Source: Spirochaetales bacterium (lineage in GTDB: Bacteria > Spirochaetota > Spirochaetia > Sphaerochaetales > Sphaerochaetaceae). From it: a stretch of 6,242 bases of DNA. The stretch covers positions 1-6,242 of the forward strand of contig JAFVFA010000183.1 of assembly GCA_017475725.1 (NCBI GenBank), written 5' to 3'. The notes beneath the pieces are model-generated. The model had not been told where the DNA came from. It made no database searches and saw nothing but the letters and a program-made list of their open reading frames with translations. The position numbers and the translations under genes were made by a program. Of the stretch, positions 1 to 5,240 are shown one piece after another; position 1 is the stretch's first letter; every line of letters begins with the position of its first letter.

Positions 1-90
1 AAGGACACTGAGGCCAAGTTCAAGGACCTTGAGGAGCAGGAAGAGATCGAGAGCGAGCTCGAGAGACTGAAGAAGGAAATGAACGGCTGA
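1..90 (+). CDS. C-terminal end of a coiled-coil protein, probably PspA/IM30 family (5' partial)
   Basis: Frame 1 is open from the left edge to TGA at 88-90 and encodes 29 residues ending ELERLKKEMNG. The segment is almost entirely charged and helical, with a heptad-like pattern of Leu, Ile and Phe among Glu and Lys, as in a coiled coil. PspA/IM30 proteins are long coiled coils that oligomerise on the inner face of the cytoplasmic membrane during envelope stress and commonly end in a Glu-Leu-x-x-Leu-Lys pattern like this one. The next gene, 36 bp downstream on the same strand, encodes a PspC-domain protein, which is the usual partner. The PspA assignment therefore rests on composition plus context, because only the tail is visible. 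Another coiled-coil protein is possible. Confidence 0.6.
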   Translation, partial: KDTEAKFKDLEEQEEIESELERLKKEMNG

Positions 91-126
91 GGCCGATGAC
101 ATAGACAGGGAGAAGAGAGAAACACT

Positions 127-504
127 ATGGCTACAAGAAGACTTTACAGATCAAGAAACGGTGAAATCATGGGTGTCTGCAAGGGAATCGCCGAATGGAG
201 GGACTATCCTGTGGACACAATCAGGCTGATTGTGATCCTACTTGCGATCTTCACTGCAGTGGGTCCTGCTCTGGTCATCTATTTCATTGTCGGTCTCATC
301 CTTCCGGTCAATCCATATGAAGAGGAAGACTACACAGCAAGGATGAACAGGGACAAGGCCCGCAGGCGCAAAGAGGAGGGAAGGACCTACTACGCCAGAG
401 AGGGTGAGGACTACGAGAAAGCGAGTACCAGGACGGAGACCACTGAGGAATACGAGCGCCGCCAGAAGGAGAACGACTGGGACAATCGCTTCAGCAACAG
501 CTGA
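127..504 (+). CDS. PspC-domain membrane protein
   Basis: This 125-residue protein has a PspC domain at about residues 4-62. It begins with the family signature LYRSRNGEIMGVCKGIAEW, in which GVCKGIAE replaces the common GVCGGLAE. A hydrophobic membrane segment follows at about 32-60, rich in Ile, Val and Leu and ending in LILPVNP. Residues 65-125 form a very hydrophilic tail rich in Arg, Lys and Glu that is probably cytoplasmic. PspC proteins sit in the inner membrane and in characterised systems sense envelope stress and bind PspA. The upstream partial gene looks like PspA, so this is probably the second gene of a psp-type operon. The ribosome site is weak (GAGAG at 115-119, 7 nt before ATG). 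A hairpin terminator follows 19 bp after the stop. I do not assign the symbol pspC because the distal tail is not the enterobacterial form. Confidence 0.88.
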   Translation: MATRRLYRSRNGEIMGVCKGIAEWRDYPVDTIRLIVILLAIFTAVGPALVIYFIVGLILPVNPYEEEDYTARMNRDKARRRKEEGRTYYAREGEDYEKASTRTETTEEYERRQKENDWDNRFSNS

Positions 505-523
505 CAGCAATCCATATAGATCC

Positions 524-560
524 AAGAGGGCCATTGCGGAAGCTTTGGCCCTTTTCCTTT
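524..560. terminator. Intrinsic terminator between convergent genes, possibly bidirectional
   Basis: A 10-bp stem pairs AAGAGGGCCA (524-533) with TGGCCCTTTT (546-555), with one G-U pair. Inside it is a short GC/GC helix closed by a GGAA tetraloop (536-543). On the + strand it is followed by a T-rich tract (552-560), so it is a good terminator for the PspC gene. On the - strand it lies 30 bp beyond the protease stop; the stem is equally stable, but the U tract is shorter and mixed (TCTT). Termination is therefore likely rightward and possible leftward. Confidence 0.8.
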
Positions 561-589
561 CCGGATTTCAGGCTGAACTGAATCTGTTG

Positions 590-2533
590 TCAACCGCCGG
601 GCTTGGAGAGCTCATAGAGCTTTCTGAGCCTGTTCTCTATTGTGTGGTTTATGGTGTCAGGCGGGAAGTTCCCCTTGACGTTCCGCACTCCGCTCTGGCG
701 CAGGGTGAGGATCTCCATCCCCTCATCGATGGTTGAGATCGGGTAGATGTGGAACCTGCGCTTCTCTATGGCCTCAAGGACCCTTGAGGGCAGTATGAGA
801 GTCTTGATGTTCTGCTTGGGGATTATCACGCCCTGGCGGCCGGTGAGCCCCATTATCTCGCAGATTGTGAAGAACCCCGTGATCTTCTCGTTGATGCCGC
901 CTACGGGTTGGATGTCCCCGAGCTGGTTGACCGAACCTGTCACCGCGATGTCCTGACGAACCGGGATCTCACCGATCGCAGAGAGCAGGGCGAAGAGCTC
1001 GGCTGAAGATGCGCTGTCCCCATCGACCTCAGCATAGGACTGCTCGAAGCAGATCCCTGCATAGACGGAGAGGGGGAAGGTCCTTGCGTACTGCTTCCTG
1101 AGATAGCCTTCAAGTATCAGAAGACCCTTGTCGTGGATCTCTCCGGAAAGGCCGGCCTCGTGCTCTATGTTGACTATGCCCTCGGACCCCGGTGCCACGG
1201 AGACGGAGATGACTGTCGGGGTGCCGAAGGAGGCAAGGCCCCTGTCCATGACCGCAAGGCCGTTTATGACGCCGGTCTTTGTGCCTTCAAGGGAGATGAC
1301 CATCTCTCCGCTCTGTATCTCCTGGTTTATCTTGTCCTCGGTCAGACCGTTGGCGAAGTCCCTGGCCTCCATAGCCTCCCTGATGCAGGCTCCGTCTATC
1401 TCGGAGTCTCCTTTCCTTGACGCCACATAGTCGGCCTCGAACAGCAGGTCCCCAAGGAAGGAGAGCTTTGTGGTCAGCTCGTCGCGCATCTCGCAGTACC
1501 ATGAGCTGTAGGTCAGAAGCTCGCTCAAGGCATCGTCCGTAACGGTCCTCAGGTGGTTCTTCTCGGCGATGTCCAGTATGTAGGCCATGGTTCCGCTGAT
1601 GTTCTCCTCTGTGGCGGGCATGGAGAAGTCGAACTCCGCCGACACCTTGAAGAGACGCAGGAACTCGTCGTCGGAATCGCACAGCTTGTCGTAGAGCTCG
1701 TCGCTTCCCACAAGTATCAGCTTTGTAGCGATGGGGGCCGTGACGGGTCTTATGAAGCTCCGGTCCTTGTCGTTGCTGCTCCTGATTATGAAGCTTGAAC
1801 TCTCCGCATAGAGCTTCAGGCTCTCCCAGAGCCCCTCCTGAGCCAGTATCTTGTCAGCCCTGACCACGAAGAAGCCGCCCGCGGCATCGATCATGGAGCC
1901 GGAGGAGAGTCTCAGATGCTCTGGTCTGTCCGATGACGACATCTGGCCGAAAAGGTTCGCATGGGTTGGGTGGTATTCCTCCACAAGAGGGCATTCCTTG
2001 CGGCCCTTGTTGTCGCAGACCAGGTTCACACGGTATTTGTCAGGCTCCATCACAAAGCGGCCCAGTGCGTCCATGACCTGCATGAAGTACTGGTTCAGGA
2101 GCTTGCCATCGCCGATCCTCGCATGGACCTCCCTTGCCTTGGCGGAGGCCTCCGCCCAGTTGCCGACCTCGACGAAGTGCGCGACCTCGTCCATGGCGGC
2201 CTTCAGCCTTGAACCGCATGGTGACGGCAATGTGACCAGAAACGGTGACTGCGGCCTCTGGAAGTTGTAGACGTAGAGCGCATCCAGAACAGGTCTCTCC
2301 GTGGAGAGGGTGCGGGCCACCTCTCGGACTGCGGTGTGCCTTCCGGTTCCGTCCTCTCCGCTTATGTAGATGTTGTAGCCCTTTGTGTTGACGTTCATCC
2401 CCATCCTGAGGGCGCTCATGGCCCTTGGCTGGCCAATGATTCCGGTCTTGACGCACTGTGTGCGAAGCCTTGCGATCAGGGACCTGTCATATGTGAAATG
2501 CGCCTGCTGGACGCTAAGCTCTTCGTTTCTCAT
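590..2533 (-). CDS. Compact Lon-related ATP-dependent protease (AAA+ / S16 peptidase)
   Basis: This 647-residue protein matches the Lon-related (LonB-like, AAA_32-type) peptidase family, soluble proteases that degrade proteins with ATP. Residues 31-46 (GIIGQPRAMSALRMGM) and GYNIYISGEDGTGRHT (52-67) form the start of the AAA+ module, with a Walker A loop that has Arg65 in the usual Lys position. The Walker B region is GGFFVV at 219-224, and the segment DDEFLRLFKVSAEFD (288-302) is the family's sensor region. The S16 protease domain occupies about 410-610. Its catalytic Ser507 lies in GDSASSAE and Lys550 in GGINEK, 43 residues apart as in classical Lon. Relatives are usually about 800 residues. 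The shortfall lies mainly between about 113 and 168, where they carry a long coiled coil. The ATG has no Shine-Dalgarno and lies 6 nt beyond a near-perfect promoter, suggesting leaderless translation. The frame is intact, so this is not an obvious pseudogene. Confidence 0.9.
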   Translation of the reverse strand: MRNEELSVQQAHFTYDRSLIARLRTQCVKTGIIGQPRAMSALRMGMNVNTKGYNIYISGEDGTGRHTAVREVARTLSTERPVLDALYVYNFQRPQSPFLVTLPSPCGSRLKAAMDEVAHFVEVGNWAEASAKAREVHARIGDGKLLNQYFMQVMDALGRFVMEPDKYRVNLVCDNKGRKECPLVEEYHPTHANLFGQMSSSDRPEHLRLSSGSMIDAAGGFFVVRADKILAQEGLWESLKLYAESSSFIIRSSNDKDRSFIRPVTAPIATKLILVGSDELYDKLCDSDDEFLRLFKVSAEFDFSMPATEENISGTMAYILDIAEKNHLRTVTDDALSELLTYSSWYCEMRDELTTKLSFLGDLLFEADYVASRKGDSEIDGACIREAMEARDFANGLTEDKINQEIQSGEMVISLEGTKTGVINGLAVMDRGLASFGTPTVISVSVAPGSEGIVNIEHEAGLSGEIHDKGLLILEGYLRKQYARTFPLSVYAGICFEQSYAEVDGDSASSAELFALLSAIGEIPVRQDIAVTGSVNQLGDIQPVGGINEKITGFFTICEIMGLTGRQGVIIPKQNIKTLILPSRVLEAIEKRRFHIYPISTIDEGMEILTLRQSGVRNVKGNFPPDTINHTIENRLRKLYELSKPGG

Positions 2534-2539
2534 GCTGCA

Positions 2540-2568
2540 ATTTTAGGTAGTGGCAAAACCCGTGTCAA
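2540..2568 (-). promoter_or_regulatory. Sigma70-type promoter of the Lon-like gene, predicted leaderless
   Basis: On the - strand a perfect -35 box TTGACA (2568 to 2563) is followed by a 17-nt spacer and a -10 box TAAAAT (2545 to 2540; one mismatch to TATAAT). A 6-nt discriminator TGCAGC then leads directly to ATG at 2533. Standard spacing puts +1 on the A of that ATG. No Shine-Dalgarno is present, which fits a leaderless transcript. The site overlaps the rightward promoter of the Nif3-family gene. Confidence 0.75.
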
Positions 2569-2579
2569 TAAACTATACT
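2550..2579 (+). promoter_or_regulatory. Promoter of the nif3-lspA cluster
   Basis: A -35-like GTGGCA (2550-2555; four of six matches) and a -10 box TATACT (2574-2579; five of six) are separated by 18 nt. Predicted +1 is near 2586, giving a leader of about 13 nt that contains the ribosome site AAGGAA (2587-2592), 6 nt before the ATG at 2599. The -35 is weaker than that of the opposing promoter, and the two sites overlap over 2550-2568. Confidence 0.6.
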
Positions 2580-2598
2580 TCTTGGCAAGGAATGAGAT

Positions 2599-3360
2599 AT
2601 GAAGTTAAGTGAATTCACGGAAAGACTTTCCGAGCTGCTGGCCATTGGCAGCTTCGCAGGGTCGGACATGTCCCTGAACGGGCTGCAGGTCGGAGACTCC
2701 GAGGCGGAGATAGGGAAGGTCGCCTTTGCTGTGGACGCCAGCCTTGCAACGATAGAAGAGGCGGCAAAGCAGGGCGCTGATGTCCTGTTTGTGCACCATG
2801 GCCTGTTTTGGGGACGTCCCATTGCCATAACAGGCCGTCATTATGCCAGAGTGAAGGCTCTTCTGGGCAACAATCTGGCTCTGTTCGCCTGCCACCTGCC
2901 CCTTGATGCCCACGCAGAGTATGGGAACAACGCCCAGATGGCGCTTCGTCTTGGGCTTGAGGATGTCCAGCCGTTCGCCTTCTTCAGGGGTGTGTCTGTG
3001 GGATGCAAGGGAATCTTCCTGGAGCCTCTGGACGCCAACCAGATCATACGCAGACTGGGTGTCAGGACCAATGGCACCAACTTTGCCGTGAACTGCGGCG
3101 ACAGGAAGTTCAAGAAAGTGGGGATAGTCTCCGGAGAGGGTGCAGGGGATGTATTCCAGGCAATGGATGAAAACCTCGATCTTCTGATAACCGGGGAGAG
3201 CCGCTACACCGTGGTCAACGACTGCCTGGAGTCAGGCATAGGCATGCTCTGCCTGGGGCACTACGAGACGGAAACCTTCGGGGTCAAGGCCATGATGGAG
3301 CTGGTCGGGAAGGAATATGGACTTTCGACCTGTTTTGTTGATATCCCTCTTGGTTTGTAA
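2599..3360 (+). CDS. Nif3-like dinuclear metal-centre protein
   Basis: This 253-residue protein belongs to the Nif3/YbgI family, also annotated as 'GTP cyclohydrolase 1 type 2'. Members form toroidal hexamers with a two-metal site facing the cavity, and the physiological reaction is unsettled. Metal-ligand motifs are visible in order: VHHG (His66, His67), CHLPLDAH (His99, Asp103) and GHYETE (His221, Glu225), matching the spacing of E. coli YbgI ligands. The length is that of the short form, without the PII-like insertion of Bacillus YqfO. There is no signal peptide, so it is cytoplasmic. The start is supported by AAGGAA 6 nt upstream and a promoter just before it. It is the first gene of a cluster leading into lspA 12 bp downstream. 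The metal-binding fold is secure; the cellular role is not. Confidence 0.93.
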   Translation: MKLSEFTERLSELLAIGSFAGSDMSLNGLQVGDSEAEIGKVAFAVDASLATIEEAAKQGADVLFVHHGLFWGRPIAITGRHYARVKALLGNNLALFACHLPLDAHAEYGNNAQMALRLGLEDVQPFAFFRGVSVGCKGIFLEPLDANQIIRRLGVRTNGTNFAVNCGDRKFKKVGIVSGEGAGDVFQAMDENLDLLITGESRYTVVNDCLESGIGMLCLGHYETETFGVKAMMELVGKEYGLSTCFVDIPLGL

Positions 3361-3366
3361 TATATT
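3338..3366 (+). promoter_or_regulatory. Internal promoter for lspA, predicted leaderless
   Basis: A -35 box TTGATA (3338-3343; five of six) inside the last codons of the Nif3-family gene is followed by a 17-nt spacer and a -10 box TATATT (3361-3366; five of six). A 6-nt discriminator TGCCCT then leads to ATG at 3373, so predicted +1 falls on the A of that ATG. The arrangement copies that of the Lon-like gene promoter. The site is an AT-rich island in otherwise GC-rich coding sequence. Confidence 0.6.
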
Positions 3367-3372
3367 TGCCCT

Positions 3373-3921
3373 ATGGAAAGCAGAGATGAGGCGAAAGTGA
3401 GCAGGAATTCCACTTTGAGGCGGTTTCTCCCGTTTGTTCTTACATTGGCCATTGTGGTTGTGGACCAGCTTACAAAGGTTCTGGTCATGAAGAACATCCC
3501 TCTTGGCACAGTCGGCGCCAGCTTCTTCGGGGATCTGGTCATAATCTGCCATGTCAGGAACACAGGAGCGGCCTTCAGCCTTGGGGCCAACGGGTCCGGC
3601 TTTGTGAGGATAGTCGTATTCATAATCCTCCCGATTGCCATGATGGGTGCAATCTGCTGGATGGTGGCGACAAAGAGGGATCTGCTGACGAATGCCCAGA
3701 GATGGTTCTGCGCGGGAATCGCAGGCGGTGGGATCGGGACCCTGATCGACAGGGTGCTGCGCTTCGACGAGGGGGTGGTCGATTTCATCAGCGTCAAGTT
3801 CTTCGGCATATTCGGACTTGAGAGATGGCCGACCTTCAACGTCAGCGACAGCTGCGTGGTCATCTTTGTGATACTGTTTGCGATATCGGTCATCTTTGCC
3901 GGTAAGGAGAAGAGGAAATGA
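3373..3921 (+). CDS. lspA: Lipoprotein signal peptidase (signal peptidase II)
   Basis: LspA is the inner-membrane aspartic protease that removes signal peptides from diacylglyceryl-modified prolipoproteins. The 182-residue protein has four hydrophobic segments at about 17-38, 76-99, 111-127 and 160-176. Family motifs are VVVDQLTK (Asp31), RNTGAAFS (Asn63), IGTLIDR (Asp126), GVVDF (Asp137) and FNVSDS (Asn156, Asp159). Asp137 and Asp159 correspond to the catalytic pair. Residue 123 is Thr where GNLIDR normally has Asn. The FGLERWPTFN segment is, as I recall, typical of spirochaetes. Two starts are possible. ATG 3373 has no Shine-Dalgarno but lies exactly at the predicted +1 of its own promoter. 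GTG 3397 has GAGG 5 nt upstream and would give a start like other LspA proteins (MSRNSTLRRF). I keep the ATG. The stop overlaps the next start (ATGA). Confidence 0.95.
   Translation: MESRDEAKVSRNSTLRRFLPFVLTLAIVVVDQLTKVLVMKNIPLGTVGASFFGDLVIICHVRNTGAAFSLGANGSGFVRIVVFIILPIAMMGAICWMVATKRDLLTNAQRWFCAGIAGGGIGTLIDRVLRFDEGVVDFISVKFFGIFGLERWPTFNVSDSCVVIFVILFAISVIFAGKEKRK
3388..3399 (+). promoter_or_regulatory. Ribosome site and alternative GTG start in lspA
   Basis: GAGG at 3388-3391 lies 5 nt before an in-frame GTG at 3397-3399 (residue 9 of the longer form). Starting here still leaves the whole first membrane helix and fits an lspA message made by read-through from the upstream gene. The ATG at 3373 would then serve a leaderless message. 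Confidence 0.4.
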
Positions 3922-4241
3922 GTAGCGAGAAGAGAAAGAAGGCGAACACCGCGATCTTCGTGGTTGTGGCCACCATCATAAACGTTGTCCTGATGCTTGT
4001 GCTGATGCTGATCGGCTACATCCTGCTTGCCAGGTTCGGCAACCCGGAGAGCACAACCATGAACCAGATCTGGCTTGTGGTGATCTTCCTCGGGTCCATC
4101 GGGCTCTCCTGGTTCGTCTACAGCCGTCTGGTCAAGTGGTACATGAAGAAGGTCGATGTCGAGAAGAACTTCGCGCCTCTGATCACACCAAAGAGAAAGA
4201 AGGGAGGAAACGATTTCGGCGACTCCCCCAAGATGGAGTGA
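3918..4241 (+). CDS. Small two-helix membrane protein coupled to lspA
   Basis: I do not recognise a characterised family for this 107-residue protein. It has a basic N-terminus (SSEKRKKAN), a long hydrophobic segment at about 12-38, a short loop containing GNPESTT, and a second segment at about 50-70. A basic tail follows (YMKKVDVEKNF, then PKRKKGG). The positive-inside rule puts both ends in the cytoplasm with a short external loop. Its ATG overlaps the lspA stop in ATGA, and AAGGAG lies at 3904-3909, so translation is probably coupled to lspA. I recall similar small membrane proteins beside lspA in other spirochaetes, but cannot confirm it here. Context suggests a role near lipoprotein processing or the envelope; no catalytic motif is visible. 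Confidence 0.85.
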   Translation: MSSEKRKKANTAIFVVVATIINVVLMLVLMLIGYILLARFGNPESTTMNQIWLVVIFLGSIGLSWFVYSRLVKWYMKKVDVEKNFAPLITPKRKKGGNDFGDSPKME

Positions 4242-4250
4242 TGCCCCTTG

Positions 4251-5240
4251 ATGGATCTGGAGAAGTGCAGATGGTTCCCGTTCAGCGATGAGCCTCTACT
4301 GACGGGAAAGGATTACATACCCAAGATATGTGACCCTCAGGTCCTTCTGCCCGAGCAGAGCTGCGACGGGAAATGGCACATGTTCTTCCACTCCTGGCTG
4401 GGGCTCCACCATTTCATATCCACAAGCGGGATAGCATGGGAGCCCAGGAGGATGATAGAGGTCAGGGGCCATTCCCCCTTCATCTTCACGGAGAACGAGA
4501 ACTACTATCTGATCTACGAGAAGCACGACAGGAACATCCCCTTCGTCAGCCACCGCACAGGCGAGGGCAGAGGTGACTCTTACTCCTGCATAGAGATGAA
4601 GACCTCCACGGACCTTGTGACATGGAGCAAGCCTCGTCTGCTGCTTGACGGAAGGTCCATTCCGTATGCAGGCGACTATCTCAGATACCCAAGGATCTCA
4701 AGGCCGCAGCTCATCAGGGCCGGGGACGAGTACAGGCTCTACTTCGGGGCCTCACACCTTGTCCTTCCCGACACCAAGCAGAAGGTCTCCAGATACTTCG
4801 GATCCGTGTCGTCGAAGTCCCTCACCGGTCCCTACGTCATGACCACAGCCCCAAGCCCGCTGCTGGAGCCGATTCCGGATGACCAGTGGTCCAACCTGGG
4901 CTGCGGCAGCATCAGGGTGGTGCCCTGCGGCGATGTTCTATATGCCTTCCAGTGCCCTGTCTTCTGGGATTCCGAGAAGAGAAGGACCAGCACTTGCATG
5001 CTTCTGCTGAAGAGCTATGACGGCTACCAGTGGGAGCGCTGCAGCAACGAGCCCATACTTGTGCCTTCGGAGCGCGGTTGGGCAAGCTCATACATTATGG
5101 GTTGCGACGTCCACTACAAGTCGGACGAGAAGTGCTGGTATTGCTATTTCTCCGCCAGCGGAGACAAGAAGTACATGCTCAAGAAGGAGTCCATAGGGCT
5201 TCTGATAGGCAGCATCCCCGAAAGGAAGACCAGAATCTGA
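4251..5240 (+). CDS. Five-bladed beta-propeller protein, glycoside hydrolase-like (GH43/GH32/GH130 type fold)
   Basis: This 329-residue protein has no signal peptide. Five spaced repeats of the pattern 'Pro-x-hydrophobic ... Gly/Glu-x-Tyr/Trp-x-hydrophobic-Tyr/Phe' are visible at about 27-48, 70-92, 148-169, 217-236 and 280-304. Examples are DPQVLL...GKWHMFFHS, RPQLIRAGDEYRLYFGAS and CDVHYKSDEKCWYCYFSASG. Strand pieces such as STDLVTWSKP and SYDGYQWERC are typical of five-bladed propeller glycosidases and related phosphorylases. Asp28 in CDPQV matches the GH43 base position. The second and third GH43 acids are not evident: SPF and SRPQ occur where DP and EGP would be. Substrate and activity are unassigned, and it could be a non-GH43 glycosidase, phosphorylase or binding protein. 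It starts 9 bp after the membrane-protein stop. ATG 4251 is chosen; TTG 4248, one codon earlier, sits closer to GGAG (4235-4238). Confidence 0.82.
   Translation: MDLEKCRWFPFSDEPLLTGKDYIPKICDPQVLLPEQSCDGKWHMFFHSWLGLHHFISTSGIAWEPRRMIEVRGHSPFIFTENENYYLIYEKHDRNIPFVSHRTGEGRGDSYSCIEMKTSTDLVTWSKPRLLLDGRSIPYAGDYLRYPRISRPQLIRAGDEYRLYFGASHLVLPDTKQKVSRYFGSVSSKSLTGPYVMTTAPSPLLEPIPDDQWSNLGCGSIRVVPCGDVLYAFQCPVFWDSEKRRTSTCMLLLKSYDGYQWERCSNEPILVPSERGWASSYIMGCDVHYKSDEKCWYCYFSASGDKKYMLKKESIGLLIGSIPERKTRI

Noticed and set aside
404..736. A 110-codon + strand frame spanning the PspC tail, the terminator and the protease 3' end
   Set aside because: It crosses a strong terminator and overlaps two real genes. The translation has no recognisable pattern.
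1851..2270. A 139-codon + strand frame inside the protease gene
   Set aside because: It is antisense to a conserved coding region, has no ribosome site or domain, and overlaps other similar shadow frames.
590..2533. The short Lon-like protein as a pseudogene or frameshifted gene
   Set aside because: There is one uninterrupted frame with both catalytic residues, intact flanking family motifs and a strong promoter. An internal in-frame loss is a better explanation.
3261..3893. A 210-codon open frame on the - strand opposite lspA
   Set aside because: It lies wholly antisense to a clearly conserved gene, has low-complexity Thr/Ser/Pro-rich sequence, and shows no domain or ribosome site. It is best explained as a shadow frame.
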